64,000 nucleotides of DNA from Blautia hansenii DSM 20583 (lineage in GTDB: Bacteria; Bacillota; Clostridia; Lachnospirales; Lachnospiraceae): contig NZ_CP022413.2 in assembly GCF_002222595.2 (NCBI RefSeq), positions 2,852,001 to 2,916,000 of the forward strand. Direction: 5' to 3'. Positions within the stretch are counted from its first letter, which is position 1, and every line of letters starts with the position of its first letter. Shown here piece after piece: positions 10,243-22,100 of this stretch. Position numbers and translations under genes: made by a program. The notes below the pieces were generated by a model that did no database searches, was not told the origin of the DNA, and saw only the letters and a list, made by a program, of their open reading frames with translations.

Positions 10243-11067
10243 TCAACTCTTAACTGCACCTGCTACGCCGTCCACAAAATATCTCTGTAAACATATAAAA
10301 ATAATAATAATCGGAAGAACTGCAATACATGCACCAGCTGCAATTCCTGTCCAGTCTACTACATTTTCACCTCTTAAAGCATAAAGACCTACTGCTAATG
10401 TTCTAAGCTCTGGTTTACTAAGTGTTACAATTAACGGCAGAAGGAAAGAGTTCCATGTCCAGATGAACTGCATAATCACTACAGTAGCCATAATAGGCTT
10501 TGCAAGAGGGAACATGATGCTGGTATATGTTTTCATAAATCCACTTCCGTCAATAGTTGCCGCTTCTTCCAGTTCCTTGGGAAGACCTCCGTAAAAACTG
10601 GAAAACAGCATCAGGAAGATTACATGTCCTCCTCCGGCTTCTGCCAGAATTAAGCCTAACAGATTGGACTCTAATCCCATTTCTTTTAATAATTCGTAAA
10701 TAGGAATAACTGTAAATACCAACGGGATTGTGATACTTGCCATAAAAATTCCCATAATCAGCTTTTTACCGACAAATGCGTAACGCCCCATAACATAACC
10801 TGCCGCTGATGTAGCCAGCAATACGATTACAACAACGCTGACCGTTACAATAATAGAGTTTTTAAAGTATACGCCGAAGTTGGCATTGTTCCACGCTCTT
10901 ACATAGTTTTCAAAATTTAAGCTTTTCGGTATCAGACTCAATCCGCTTGCAAAAAATTCATCCTGTGTTTTCAAGGAAGCTGTAATCATCCAGATAAACG
11001 GATATACCCAGACAAACGCCACTACCGCAAGCAATATGTAAATGATAGATTTTCCTACTTTTTTCAT
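10243..11067 (-). CDS. Sugar ABC transporter permease (MalG/UgpE type)
   Basis: 274-residue inner-membrane permease of the CUT1 family with about six membrane helices. The coupling (EAA) loop reads EELEEAATIDGSGFMKTYTSIMFPLAKP spread over about residues 177-204, which docks the ATPase. The start is set at 11067 (MKKVGKSIIYILL) because AAGGAG lies 9 bases before this ATG; a longer frame adds six residues that overlap the ribosome binding site. It lies 14 bases after the stop of the partner permease. No ATP-binding subunit gene is present in the cluster. Confidence 0.93.
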   Translation of the reverse strand: MKKVGKSIIYILLAVVAFVWVYPFIWMITASLKTQDEFFASGLSLIPKSLNFENYVRAWNNANFGVYFKNSIIVTVSVVVIVLLATSAAGYVMGRYAFVGKKLIMGIFMASITIPLVFTVIPIYELLKEMGLESNLLGLILAEAGGGHVIFLMLFSSFYGGLPKELEEAATIDGSGFMKTYTSIMFPLAKPIMATVVIMQFIWTWNSFLLPLIVTLSKPELRTLAVGLYALRGENVVDWTGIAAGACIAVLPIIIIFICLQRYFVDGVAGAVKS

Positions 11068-11081
11068 AGCGTTCTCCTTTC

Positions 11082-12029
11082 TCACACATTTCTCTTCTTA
11101 TTAAAGTAGTTCTTCACAAGATTAAGAACCACACCAATTGTTACTACCATCAGACCAAACAGCAATGCCGCCGCACTGGCATATCCCAGCCTTGGGCTTC
11201 CTGTTGTACTAGAGTATGCAGTACGATATACAAAGGTTGCCACCACATCGGTTGCAAAATATGGTCCTCCGTTTGTCATCGTTTGAACAATATCAAATAC
11301 TTTCAAAGAACCGATAACACAAAGTACAGCAATAACTCCTCCAATAGGAAGAATTAATGGAAATACTACATCCGTAAAAGTTCTGAATTTGCCTGCTCCA
11401 TCAATTTTAGCTGCTTCATATACATCCTGAGATACGCTTTGCAAAGCCGCAATCCAATAAATCATATAGGTTCCCAAATCTTTCCATATTCCTATAAGAA
11501 CCACAGTAAATAATGCAGTCTTTTCATCTCCCAAGAAGTTAATAGTATCAATTCCCAAAAGAGCAAGCACCTGATTGATTGGTCCTGTTCCTCCAAAAAT
11601 AAAAATCATAATAATTCCTACAATAGATGCCGTGGTAATAACCGGAATAAAGTACATCGTACGAAACACCGTAGCGCCTTTTCTGATAATACTTGTCAGT
11701 ATGTAAGCAATTACCAATGATAAAATCAACTGTATCGGCACGCTGAATATCATATATTTAAAGCTGTTTACAACAGAATTCTTAAATAGCGGATCCGCCA
11801 ATAGCTCCTTAAAATTCTGTAAGCCTACAAAAGTTGCATTCATAGTCATTCCTGACCAGTCCAGCATGGAATACCATGCGCTTGTAATAATCGGATATCC
11901 CTGAAAAAGAATATATAAAAGCAATGTAGGCAGCATAAAAACCCAGCACCACATATTCTTTCGCACAATCCTTTTTTTCTTTACAGAATTCATTTTTCGA
12001 AATTCTGTCAAAGTAGTTTTTCCCTCCAT
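11082..12029 (-). CDS. Sugar ABC transporter permease (MalF/UgpA type)
   Basis: 315-residue membrane permease, partner of the downstream MalG-type subunit. A basic cytoplasmic N-terminus (KKKRIVRK) precedes the first helix WCWVFMLPTLLLYILFQGYP, and the coupling loop VYEAAKIDGAGKFRTF lies near 208-223 with FPLILP after it. AGGAGG stands 6 bases before the ATG. It is the first gene of the operon, transcribed away from the DUF4838/ROK genes across a 239-base divergent promoter region. Confidence 0.93.
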   Translation of the reverse strand: MEGKTTLTEFRKMNSVKKKRIVRKNMWCWVFMLPTLLLYILFQGYPIITSAWYSMLDWSGMTMNATFVGLQNFKELLADPLFKNSVVNSFKYMIFSVPIQLILSLVIAYILTSIIRKGATVFRTMYFIPVITTASIVGIIMIFIFGGTGPINQVLALLGIDTINFLGDEKTALFTVVLIGIWKDLGTYMIYWIAALQSVSQDVYEAAKIDGAGKFRTFTDVVFPLILPIGGVIAVLCVIGSLKVFDIVQTMTNGGPYFATDVVATFVYRTAYSSTTGSPRLGYASAAALLFGLMVVTIGVVLNLVKNYFNKKRNV

Positions 12030-12120
12030 ATCTTCCTCCTATATTTATTATTTAATATAAATTATTAAACCTGTTTTTCTCTGGTTATAATATACTATAT
12101 TTATTTCTATAAATCAATAT

Positions 12121-12149
12121 ATTTTAAACATTTCGTTAATTATAGTCAA
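12121..12149 (-). promoter_or_regulatory. Probable promoter of the sugar ABC operon
   Basis: Minus-strand TTGACT (12144-12149) and TAAAAT (12121-12126) with a 17-base spacer, about 90 bases before the first permease. The surrounding 239-base divergent region is very AT-rich. I could not pick a clear ROK operator palindrome in it. Confidence 0.6.
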
Positions 12150-12268
12150 TAATCACCTTTTATTTATGTGCATTTTTAACATATACTTTTCAATTTCTTT
12201 CCGATATAATTTATCTATAATTTTTTATTTTAAATAATAATAAATAATAATTAAACGGAGGAAATACC

Positions 12269-14170
12269 ATGTATATCAGATTAGTATATTCAAAAGAGTC
12301 AGAAACTATTTCTTTCGCTGCTTCGGAGTTAAAATATTATTTATCAAAAATAACTAATTCAATTGTTTTTGTTGACGACAGCACGATACAGCACTCTACT
12401 ATTGCACTTGAGCTTTTCCCTGACTCTCAAAAACATTCTGATACAGATGATGAATATCATATCGAAGTCTCTAAAGGAAACGGACATATTTATGGAAGTA
12501 ATTCTCGCTCAGTCCTGCTGGGTATTTATAAATATCTGACACTTTTGGGTTGCCGCTTTCTAAGGCCCGGAAAAGCTTATGAATATCTTCCGATGCTTTC
12601 TTCCACGGAAGACTTGGATATTTGCTGTCATGAAAAAGCAGAAAATAAATACCGCGGTGTTTGTATTGAAGGGGCAGATTGTCCTGAAAACATTTTTGAA
12701 TTTATTGACTGGCTTCCAAAATTGGGTTTCAATACTTTTTTCTTACAGTTTGAGCTTCCCTATGCTTTCTTAAATTTATGGTACAGTCACAAAAATAACC
12801 CTATGCTCTCTGCCGAAGAATTTTCATTAGAAAAAGCTGCTGAAATTTCACTTCTGATAGATAAGGAATTACAAAAACGTAGCTTAAAGCATCATCGTGT
12901 AGGGCATGGCTGGACTTGTTCTGTTTTAAATCAAAACACACTAGGCTGGGTAGAGGCAGATAACACCTTGGATAAATCTCAGCTCCCCCTCACAGCATTG
13001 GTAAATGGCGAAAGAGGCTTCTTTGGAGGCATCCCTATTAACACAAACTTATGCTATTCCAACCCTGACGTAGTGGAAAGTTTTGCCGAAAAGGTTGTAG
13101 CTTATGCTAAAAAACACCCTGAGGTTGATTACCTTCATGTATGGCTGGCCGATGCTGCCAATAACCATTGTGAATGTGAAAATTGTCAAAAGTCCATACC
13201 GACTGATTTATATGTGCGTATACTGAATAGAATTGATGCTCTTCTCACAGAAAAAAAATTAAAAACAAAAATTGTCTTTTTGATTTACGAGGAATTGCTT
13301 TGGGCGCCTCAAAAAGAAGAAATCCTAAACCCTGACCGATTTGTTATGATGTTTGCGCCAATCAGCCGTACTTTTAAGAAATCTTACCAAATGCCAAAAG
13401 AGCTTCCTGCTTCTCCTGCATATGTGCGTAATAAAATTACTCTTCCTGTTAATCTGGAAGAAAATTTGTCTTTCTTAAGCCAATGGCAAAAAACCTTTAA
13501 TGGCGAATGTTTTGACTATGACTATCCTTTGGGACGGGCGCATTACGGTGATATGGGGTATGTGCATATTTCAAAAATCATTTATGATGATATTAAATAT
13601 TTAAAAGCGCTTCATTTAGACGGTTATATCAGTTGTCAGGAGCTTCGGGCATTTTTACCTAACGGACTCCCCAATTATGTAATGGGCAAATGTCTTTTCG
13701 GAACAACACAAACCTTTGAAGAACTGGCTGAAGAATATTTTTCTGCAGCATACGGCGAAAACTGGAAAATTTACTACCAATATTTAAGTCAGGTTTCTGC
13801 TCTTTGCGACTGTGATTACTTTAACGGAAAAGGTCCTCGTGAAAACAAAACCGTACAGGAAAATATGATGAAATTAAAAGAAGTTTTGCTGCGCTTTAAG
13901 AAAAATCAGGAGACCTTCCCTGCCACACATCCATCTGCTATAACTGACATTTTCTGTAAACATCTTGACTACCATAATGAGTATTGTATACTATTAGCAA
14001 ATGCACTTTATTATTTAGCAGGAGGGGAACAGGAAAATACCCAAAAGGCATGGAAAGATTTTCATGATTTTATTTGTTCACACGAGCTTGACTTCCAGAA
14101 GGCGCTTGACGTTTATCGTGTTATAGAGGTTTCTACCAATTATGCCGGTTTCCCTGTAATAGGAGGTTAA
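12269..14170 (+). CDS. DUF4838 domain protein (glycoside hydrolase-like, putative glycan-active)
   Basis: 633-residue protein without a signal peptide, so probably cytoplasmic. The N-terminal about 100 residues resemble the alpha/beta domain that precedes GH20/GH67-type catalytic domains (SKESETISFAASELKYYL start, YHIEVSKGNGHIYGSNSRSVLLGIYKYL). The central region (about 120-400) matches the DUF4838 pattern, with a Cys-rich NNHCECENCQ segment near 297-306 and aromatic-rich loops typical of a TIM-barrel glycosidase. The related alpha-glucuronidase-like families act on uronate-containing glycans, but the reaction here is not established. It is followed after 6 bases by the ROK regulator and diverges from a sugar ABC operon, so it probably acts on the imported sugar. 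Confidence 0.75.
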   Translation: MYIRLVYSKESETISFAASELKYYLSKITNSIVFVDDSTIQHSTIALELFPDSQKHSDTDDEYHIEVSKGNGHIYGSNSRSVLLGIYKYLTLLGCRFLRPGKAYEYLPMLSSTEDLDICCHEKAENKYRGVCIEGADCPENIFEFIDWLPKLGFNTFFLQFELPYAFLNLWYSHKNNPMLSAEEFSLEKAAEISLLIDKELQKRSLKHHRVGHGWTCSVLNQNTLGWVEADNTLDKSQLPLTALVNGERGFFGGIPINTNLCYSNPDVVESFAEKVVAYAKKHPEVDYLHVWLADAANNHCECENCQKSIPTDLYVRILNRIDALLTEKKLKTKIVFLIYEELLWAPQKEEILNPDRFVMMFAPISRTFKKSYQMPKELPASPAYVRNKITLPVNLEENLSFLSQWQKTFNGECFDYDYPLGRAHYGDMGYVHISKIIYDDIKYLKALHLDGYISCQELRAFLPNGLPNYVMGKCLFGTTQTFEELAEEYFSAAYGENWKIYYQYLSQVSALCDCDYFNGKGPRENKTVQENMMKLKEVLLRFKKNQETFPATHPSAITDIFCKHLDYHNEYCILLANALYYLAGGEQENTQKAWKDFHDFICSHELDFQKALDVYRVIEVSTNYAGFPVIGG

Positions 14171-14176
14171 ACGTTT

Positions 14177-15358
14177 ATGACTAATCAAGAAAACCGAAGT
14201 ACCATATTGGAATACATTTTCCGCAATGCACCTGTTGCACGCTCCACGATTGCCAAGCAAACACAAATTACTCCGGCAACAGTAACGTCCATTTCCGGAA
14301 ACTTTATTCAAGAAGGCATCATACAGGAAATCGGCGCAGAGGATAATGCCGCCGATTGTTCCCCCGGAAGAAAAAGAATTTTGCTGGATATTGTTCCGGA
14401 CAAGGTATATGCTATGGGAATTGAATTTACTTCCCGACATATCCGTTTTTCTATTTGCAACTTGCGAGGTGATACAGTATTTCAGTCTTCGTTTTCTGTC
14501 AAGGAAACCGATAATGGCAATATCACTGATTTTATAGCAGAAAAAGCAGAAGATATTTTAAAAGAAAATCCTTCCTTCGCAGCTTCCATAGTCGGAATGG
14601 GAATTGCCGTTCCCGGGCATATCGATGCGCATCAGGATAAGGTAATTACCAATTCCTCTCTGTGTCCGCAGTTTAGCGGAGAAGCTTTGAAAAAGCGGTT
14701 AAACATACCTATTATCTGCGAAAACAATGTGCGCTGTATGGCATTTGGAAGATATTTATTTGACCGTTCCTCACCTGATACCTTTGCTTTTTTTCATGTG
14801 GGCGCCGGTATGTTCTGCGCTCTCATAGAAAACTCAAAGCTTTTTCAGGGAACAAATTACTATGCCGGCGAAATCGGACATACCATTGTAAATCCAAACG
14901 GCAAGAAGTGTGAATGTGGAAAGTATGGCTGCCTTCAAACATATTGCAGCGAAACATGGCTTTTAAAATATTGCCGTCTGTTGTACGAAAGTAACGCAGA
15001 CACAATTTTGCCCTCACTGAAACCCTGTGCAGATGCGTTGACCATTGAAGATATTTCCAACGCTTTTTCTCTAGGGGACACTCTGGTTGGAAATTATATT
15101 TCTACTGCTTTAAAATATCTGGGCATCACTGTATCGAATTTAGCAATTATTACTAATCCGGATAAAATTTATCTTCACGGCAATCTTTTTTCAAATACAG
15201 AAATTAAAGAAGAGCTGATGGATTATATCACAAAACAGCTCCTTTTTGTAGATGACCCATCCGACCAAACAGTTCAAATTTTAGACTATGATACATACGC
15301 CGGAGCTTCCGGAGCTGCTGCCTATGCAATCAAACATTTTTATATCTCTAATATCTAA
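14177..15358 (+). CDS. ROK family transcriptional regulator
   Basis: 393 residues: an N-terminal winged helix (about 8-60, RSTILEYIFRNAPVARSTIAKQ) followed by a ROK sugar-kinase-like domain. The ROK zinc motif is seen as CECGKYGCLQ near 239-248, with GEIGHT just before it. The kinase-type DxGxT phosphate loop is not evident, which fits a sensor/repressor such as XylR or NagC rather than a sugar kinase. The ribosome binding site AGGAGG overlaps the stop of the DUF4838 gene, so the pair is translated from one message. It likely controls its own operon and the divergent sugar transporter. Confidence 0.9.
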   Translation: MTNQENRSTILEYIFRNAPVARSTIAKQTQITPATVTSISGNFIQEGIIQEIGAEDNAADCSPGRKRILLDIVPDKVYAMGIEFTSRHIRFSICNLRGDTVFQSSFSVKETDNGNITDFIAEKAEDILKENPSFAASIVGMGIAVPGHIDAHQDKVITNSSLCPQFSGEALKKRLNIPIICENNVRCMAFGRYLFDRSSPDTFAFFHVGAGMFCALIENSKLFQGTNYYAGEIGHTIVNPNGKKCECGKYGCLQTYCSETWLLKYCRLLYESNADTILPSLKPCADALTIEDISNAFSLGDTLVGNYISTALKYLGITVSNLAIITNPDKIYLHGNLFSNTEIKEELMDYITKQLLFVDDPSDQTVQILDYDTYAGASGAAAYAIKHFYISNI

Positions 15359-15394
15359 AAAGGCGGTGTCCGAATTACCGGACACCACCTTTTC
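15359..15394. terminator. Bidirectional terminator between ROK gene and rpoC
   Basis: Inverted repeat GGTGTCCG/CGGACACC extended by AGG/CCT ends, flanked by AAAAA on the left and TTTT on the right. It serves as terminator for the plus-strand ROK gene and for the minus-strand rpoBC operon. Confidence 0.88.
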
Positions 15395-15397
15395 AAT

Positions 15398-18300
15398 TTA
15401 TTCCTCTTCAGTAATTTCTTCTTCCACTTCGTCCGCTTCTTCTGCGTCCTCAGCTTCCATTTCTTCTACTGCTTCTGTTTCTTCAACGATTTCTTCCTCT
15501 TCGAAAAATTCGTCTTCTAATTCTTCTTCATCTTCTCCGTCTGTATCCAGTTTAATATTAGCATATTTCTTCATACCTGTTCCGGCAGGAATTAACTTAC
15601 CAATAATAACGTTTTCTTTCAGACCGATAAGTGGGTCAACTTTTCCTTTAATTGCTGCTTCTGTCAGAACCTTTGTTGTTTCCTGGAAGGAAGCTGCAGA
15701 TAAGAAGGAGTTTGTTGCCAGAGAAGCTTTTGTGATACCCAGCATAACCTGTTTTCCGTCTGCCGGCTCTTTTCCTTCTTTAATAAGTTTTTCATTCTCT
15801 TCTTCAAAATCAAGAACGTCAACCAATGTTCCCGGAAGGAATTCTGTATCACCATTGTTCTCAATGCGGATTTTCTTCAGCATCTGACGAACAATAACTT
15901 CAACGTGCTTATCATTGATTTCTACACCCTGCAGGCGGTATACTCTCTGAACTTCACGGATCATGTAATCCTGTACCGCACGAACACCTTTAATTCTAAG
16001 GATATCATGTGGATTTACAGAACCTTCTGTCAGCTCATCTCCGGCTTCCAGATAATCTCCGTCCTGAATTTTAATACGGGAACCGTAAGGAATTAAGTAT
16101 GTCTTACTTTCTCCGCTTTCATTGTCCGTTACAATGATTTCACGTTTTTTCTTTGTATCTTTAAGAGTAGCAACACCCTTAATTTCAGTAATAATTGCAA
16201 GACCTTTTGGTTTTCTTGCTTCAAAAAGCTCTTCGACACGAGGAAGACCCTGTGTGATATCGCCGCCGGCAACACCACCGGTATGGAAAGTACGCATAGT
16301 AAGCTGTGTACCCGGTTCACCGATAGACTGAGCAGCAATAATACCAACAGTTTCACCAACCTGTACAGGTTCACCTGTTGCCATATTTGCACCGTAACAT
16401 TTTGCACAAACGCCAATGTGGCATTTACAGGTAAGAATTGTACGGATTTTAACTGCATCGTAAGGCTTGCCTTCTGCATTTACACCTTCGTTTACTACAC
16501 GAGCAGCACGTTTTGGTGTAATCATGTGGTTTGCTTTCACGATAACATTTCCGTCTTTATCCTTAATTGTCTCGCAGGAGAAACGTCCTGTAATACGTTC
16601 CTGAAGACTTTCGATTTCCTCTTTTCCGTCAACAAAAGCTTTTACCCACATTCCCGGAATTTCGCCTTTGCCTTCGCAACAGTCTACTTCACGTACAATC
16701 AGTTCCTGTGATACGTCAACAAGACGTCTTGTCAGGTAACCGGAGTCGGCTGTACGCAGCGCTGTATCGGACAGACCTTTACGGGCACCATGTGCAGACA
16801 TGAAGTACTCCAATACGTCAAGACCTTCACGGAAGTTGGACTTAATAGGCAACTCGATAGTATGACCTGTTGTATCGGCCATCAAACCACGCATACCTGC
16901 AAGCTGTTTAATCTGCTTGTCTGAACCACGGGCACCGGAGTCAGCCATCATAAAGATGTTGTTGTATTTATCAAGACCTGTAAGCAGCGCTTTTGTCAAA
17001 GCATCGTCAGTCTTTTTCCATGTATCAACAACTTCTTTGTAACGTTCTTCTTCTGTAATAAGACCACGTTTGAAGTTCTTTGTAATCAAGTCTACGGTAT
17101 CCTGTGCCTGTTTAATCATTTCCGGTTTCTGTGGAGGCACTGTCATATCAGAAATGGAAACTGTCATGGCAGCTCTTGTGGAATATTTGTATCCCATTGC
17201 CTTAATTGCATCCAGCACTTCTGCTGTCTTTGTTGCGCCATGTGTATTGATAACTTTTTCCAAAATCTGTTTTAACTGTTTTTTACCTACAAGGAAATCT
17301 ACTTCCGGAAGAAGTTCATTTCCCGGAATTGTTCTGTCTACAAATCCTAAATCCTGCGGAAGGATTTCGTTGAATAACAGACGGCCCAATGTAGACTGTA
17401 CTTTTCCTCTTAATACGCTTCCGTCTGCCATGTGTTTTTCCATGTAAACGAAAATCTTTGTCTGTAAAGTAATTGCCTGATTTTCATAAGCAAGGATTGC
17501 TTCGTTCAAGTCTTTAAATACTTTACCTTCACCCTTATATCCCGGTCTTTCCTGTGTTAAATAGTAAATACCGAGAACCATATCCTGAGAAGGAACGGCA
17601 ACCGGACCACCGTCAGATGGTTTCAGAAGGTTGTTTGGTGAAAGCAGAAGGAAACGGCACTCTGCCTGCGCTTCTACGGATAATGGAAGGTGAACAGCCA
17701 TCTGGTCACCGTCGAAGTCCGCATTGAACGCTGTACATACCAATGGATGCAGCTTAATTGCTTTACCTTCAACTAAGATTGGCTCAAACGCCTGAATACC
17801 TAATCTATGCAGAGTAGGTGCTCGGTTCAACATAACCGGATGCTCTTTAATAACGTCTTCTAAGACATCCCATACTGCCGGCTCAAGCTTTTCAACCATT
17901 TTCTTTGCATTTTTAATGTTGTGTGCAGTACCGTTGCTTACCAGTTCTTTCATAACAAACGGCTTAAACAATTCGATTGCCATTTCTTTTGGAAGACCGC
18001 ACTGGTAAATTTTAAGCTCAGGTCCTACAACGATAACAGAACGTCCTGAGTAGTCAACACGTTTACCTAACAGGTTCTGACGGAAACGTCCTGATTTACC
18101 TTTCAACATATCGGAAAGAGATTTCAGTGCTCTGTTACCAGGTCCTGTTACAGGACGACCGCGGCGTCCGTTATCAATTAAAGCATCTACCGCTTCCTGT
18201 AACATTCTCTTTTCATTACGAACGATGATATCCGGTGCACCCAGCTCCAACAGTCTTTTCAGACGGTTATTTCTGTTAATAATTCTTCTGTATAAATCAT

Positions 18301-19087
18301 TTAAGTCAGATGTTGCAAAACGACCACCGTCCAACTGTACCATAGGACGTAAATCCGGCGGAATAACAGGAACAACTGTCATGATCATCCATTCCGGTCT
18401 GTTTCCTGACTCTCTGAAAGCTTCAACAACTTCCAGACGTTTTACAATACGTGCACGTTTCTGTCCGGTAGAGTCTTTTAAACCGGCTTTTAACTCTTTG
18501 GACTCTCTTTCTAAGTCGATAGATGCCAGAAGCTCCTGAATAGCTTCTGCACCCATACCGACTCTAAAACTGTCACCGTATTTTTCTCTTGCATCCTGAT
18601 ATTCTTTTTCTGTCAGAACCTGTTTGTACTGTAAATCTGTTGTTCCTGCATCTAAAACGATGTAGTTCGCAAAGTACAATACCTTTTCCAGTGTTCTTGG
18701 AGACAGGTCAAGAATAAGTCCCATTCTGGAAGGAATACCCTTAAAATACCAGATATGAGAAACCGGTGCGGCAAGTTCAATATGTCCCATACGTTCTCTA
18801 CGAACAGATGCTTTTGTTACTTCAACGCCACATCTGTCACAGATAACGCCTTTATAACGGATTTTCTTATATTTACCGCAGTGACATTCCCAGTCTTTAC
18901 TTGGTCCGAAAATTCTTTCGCAGAAAAGACCGTCTTTTTCCGGTTTTAATGTTCTATAATTGATGGTTTCCGGTTTTTTCACCTCACCATGAGACCATTC
19001 ACGGATTTTCTCCGGAGATGCCAGTCCGATTTTGATGGCATCAAAGGTCATCGGCTGATATACCTCTTTGTTTGCTGTTTCCGGCAT
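15398..19087 (-). CDS. rpoC: DNA-directed RNA polymerase subunit beta'
   Basis: 1229-residue largest subunit of RNA polymerase. It shows the N-terminal zinc-binding cysteines ([20 protein letters not shown] near 69-88), the catalytic NADFDGD motif (about 455) that holds the active-site magnesium, the bridge helix/trigger loop region, the second cysteine cluster [13 protein letters not shown] (about 870), and a very acidic C-terminal tail made almost only of Glu, Asp, Ala and Val. AAAGGAG precedes the ATG. It follows rpoB by 18 bases and ends at a bidirectional terminator. Confidence 0.99.
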   Translation of the reverse strand: MPETANKEVYQPMTFDAIKIGLASPEKIREWSHGEVKKPETINYRTLKPEKDGLFCERIFGPSKDWECHCGKYKKIRYKGVICDRCGVEVTKASVRRERMGHIELAAPVSHIWYFKGIPSRMGLILDLSPRTLEKVLYFANYIVLDAGTTDLQYKQVLTEKEYQDAREKYGDSFRVGMGAEAIQELLASIDLERESKELKAGLKDSTGQKRARIVKRLEVVEAFRESGNRPEWMIMTVVPVIPPDLRPMVQLDGGRFATSDLNDLYRRIINRNNRLKRLLELGAPDIIVRNEKRMLQEAVDALIDNGRRGRPVTGPGNRALKSLSDMLKGKSGRFRQNLLGKRVDYSGRSVIVVGPELKIYQCGLPKEMAIELFKPFVMKELVSNGTAHNIKNAKKMVEKLEPAVWDVLEDVIKEHPVMLNRAPTLHRLGIQAFEPILVEGKAIKLHPLVCTAFNADFDGDQMAVHLPLSVEAQAECRFLLLSPNNLLKPSDGGPVAVPSQDMVLGIYYLTQERPGYKGEGKVFKDLNEAILAYENQAITLQTKIFVYMEKHMADGSVLRGKVQSTLGRLLFNEILPQDLGFVDRTIPGNELLPEVDFLVGKKQLKQILEKVINTHGATKTAEVLDAIKAMGYKYSTRAAMTVSISDMTVPPQKPEMIKQAQDTVDLITKNFKRGLITEEERYKEVVDTWKKTDDALTKALLTGLDKYNNIFMMADSGARGSDKQIKQLAGMRGLMADTTGHTIELPIKSNFREGLDVLEYFMSAHGARKGLSDTALRTADSGYLTRRLVDVSQELIVREVDCCEGKGEIPGMWVKAFVDGKEEIESLQERITGRFSCETIKDKDGNVIVKANHMITPKRAARVVNEGVNAEGKPYDAVKIRTILTCKCHIGVCAKCYGANMATGEPVQVGETVGIIAAQSIGEPGTQLTMRTFHTGGVAGGDITQGLPRVEELFEARKPKGLAIITEIKGVATLKDTKKKREIIVTDNESGESKTYLIPYGSRIKIQDGDYLEAGDELTEGSVNPHDILRIKGVRAVQDYMIREVQRVYRLQGVEINDKHVEVIVRQMLKKIRIENNGDTEFLPGTLVDVLDFEEENEKLIKEGKEPADGKQVMLGITKASLATNSFLSAASFQETTKVLTEAAIKGKVDPLIGLKENVIIGKLIPAGTGMKKYANIKLDTDGEDEEELEDEFFEEEEIVEETEAVEEMEAEDAEEADEVEEEITEEE

Positions 19088-19105
19088 TGTGGACTCCTTT
19101 CCTAA

Positions 19106-22100
19106 TTACTCATCAAGAGCATCTTCATCTAAGTCTAAGAAAACATCTTCGTCTGTGTCTTCTTCCACATCTACTAATTCTTCGCCTTCAAATTCCTGTT
19201 TGGAAAATCCGTGGCTTCCGTAGTCCTCATTGTCATTGCCTCTGGAGTCCCCTTCGATAATGGAACGCATATCTGTGTCGCCATAATCAATGTTCTCCAT
19301 AATTTCAACTTCTGTCATATCTTCTCTAAGAACTCTTACATCAAGTCCTAAGGACTGTAATTCTTTCAAGAGTACCTTGAAGGATTCCGGAATACCCGGT
19401 TCAGGAATATTGTCACCCTTAATAATTGCTTCGTAAGTTTTAACACGTCCGATAACATCATCAGATTTTACTGTCAGGATTTCCTGCAGTGTGTAAGATG
19501 CACCGTAAGCTTCCAGTGCCCAAACCTCCATCTCTCCGAAACGCTGACCACCGAACTGAGCTTTACCACCCAGAGGCTGCTGTGTTACTAAGGAGTATGG
19601 ACCTGTGGAACGTGCATGGATCTTATCATCTACCAGATGATGCAGTTTCAGGTAGTGCATGTGTCCGATTGTTACAGGGCTGTCGAAGTATTCACCTGTA
19701 CGTCCGTCACGCAGTCTTACTTTTCCATCTCTGGAGAGAGGAACACCTTTCCAAAGCTCTCTGTGTGCTTTGTTTTCGTCTAAGAACTGCATTACTTCAG
19801 GTCTTAATGTATCTTCGTATTTTTTACGGAATTCTTCGAAATCTTCTGTATTTACATAATCATTTGCTAATTCCAGTGTATCCTGAATATCGTTTTCGTT
19901 TGCACCATCGAAAACAGGTGTCGCGATATTAAATCCTAATGCTTTCGCAGCAAGACTTAAATGGATTTCAAGAACCTGTCCGATATTCATACGAGAAGGC
20001 ACACCAAGCGGATTTAATACGATGTCCAGAGGACGTCCGTTTGGCAGGAATGGCATATCTTCTACTGGGAGTACACGGGAAACAACACCCTTGTTACCAT
20101 GACGACCAGCCATTTTATCACCAACAGAGATTTTTCTCTTCTGTGCAATATAAATACGAACTGCCTGATTTACACCAGGAGATAATTCATCACCATTTTC
20201 TCTTGTAAATACTTTTGCATCCACTACGATACCGTATTCACCATGAGGTACTTTCAGGGAAGTATCACGAACTTCTCTTGCCTTTTCACCGAAGATTGCA
20301 CGAAGCAGCCTTTCTTCCGCAGTAAGCTCTGTTTCTCCCTTTGGAGTAACCTTACCAACCAGAATATCACCGGCTCTTACCTCTGCACCGATACGGATAA
20401 TACCTCTTTCATCCAAATCCTTTAACGCATCGTCACCGACACCCGGTACGTCTCTTGTAATTTCTTCCGGTCCTAATTTTGTATCTCTGGCTTCTGCCTC
20501 ATATTCTTCAATATGAACAGATGTATAAACATCGTCCATAACCAGTCTTTCACTTAAAAGAACAGCATCCTCGTAGTTATAACCTTCCCATGTCATAAAT
20601 CCGATAAGAGGGTTCTTACCAAGAGCTAATTCACCATTAGAAGTAGATGGACCATCTGCAATAACCTGACCAGCTTCTACGTGCTCGCCTTTTACAACGA
20701 TTGGTCTCTGGTTGTAGCAGTTACTCTGGTTACTTCTCATGAATTTTGTCAGATGATAAACGTCTTTTGTTCCATCATCATTTTTCATAATAATTTCTTT
20801 AGAAGCAGCACATTCTATAGTACCGGATTTTTTTGCAACAACACAAACACCGGAGTCTACAGCTGCTTTTGATTCCATACCTGTACCAACCACAGGAGCT
20901 TCTGTTGTAAGAAGCGGAACTGCCTGACGCTGCATGTTAGATCCCATCAGCGCACGGTTGGCATCGTCGTTCTGAAGGAAAGGAATTAATGCAGTAGCAA
21001 CGGAGAACACCATCTTAGGTGATACGTCCATGTACTCAAACATCTGTCGTTCGTATTCCTGTGTTTCTTCTCTGTAACGACCGGATACGTTTTTATGAAT
21101 GAAATGCCCTTCTTCATCCAATGGCTCATTCGCCTGAGCAACATGATAAATATCTTCTTCATCTGCTGTCATGTAAACAACTTCGTCTGTTACTCGTGGA
21201 TTTTTCGGATCAGTTCTGTCAATTTTTCTGTATGGTGCTTCTACAAAACCATACTCATTAATTCTTGCGTAAGATGCAAGAGAGTTAATCAAACCGATGT
21301 TTGGACCTTCAGGAGTTTCAATCGGACACATTCTTCCGTAATGGGAATAGTGAACATCTCGAACTTCAAATCCAGCTCTGTCTCGTGACAAACCACCAGG
21401 TCCCAATGCAGATAAACGTCTCTTATGTGTCAGCTCACCCAATGGGTTGTTCTGATCCATGAACTGAGACAACTGGGAAGAACCAAAGAATTCTTTCACC
21501 GCTGCTGTTACCGGTTTAATATTAATCAGGGACTGTGGTGAAATTCCCTCTAAATCCTGAGTTGTCATTCTTTCACGTACCACTCTTTCCAATCTGGAAA
21601 GACCAATTCTATACTGGTTCTGTAAAAGTTCACCAACTGCTCTGATACGTCTGTTTCCTAAGTGGTCAATATCATCATCTGTACCAAGACCATATTCCAA
21701 GTGCATGTTATAGTTAATGGAAGCTAAAATATCTTCTTTTGTAATATGCTTCGGAATAAGCTCGTGGATTTCTCTCTTAATTGCATCCTTGATATCATCC
21801 AGCTCTTCATTTTCTTCTAAGATTTTCGCAAGTACCGGATAGTAAACTAATTCTGTAACACCCAGCTCTTTTAATTCTTCATCGCTTAAATCTACATAAT
21901 TCTTCAGGTCTACTGCCATACTGGACAGCACTTTGATATTACGCTCTTCGCCCTGTATCCATACATAAGGAACAGCTGCATTCTGAATGGTATCAGCCAG
22001 CTCCTGACTCACAACAGTACCTGCTTCGGCAATAATTTCACCGGTTGTCACATCAACCACTTCTTCCGCAAGCATGTGTCCTGCAATACGGTTACGAAGA

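Noticed and set aside
15288..15887. 199-codon Ser-rich open frame opposite the rpoC end
   Set aside because: It is the antisense image of the Glu/Asp-rich rpoC tail and overlaps a terminator.
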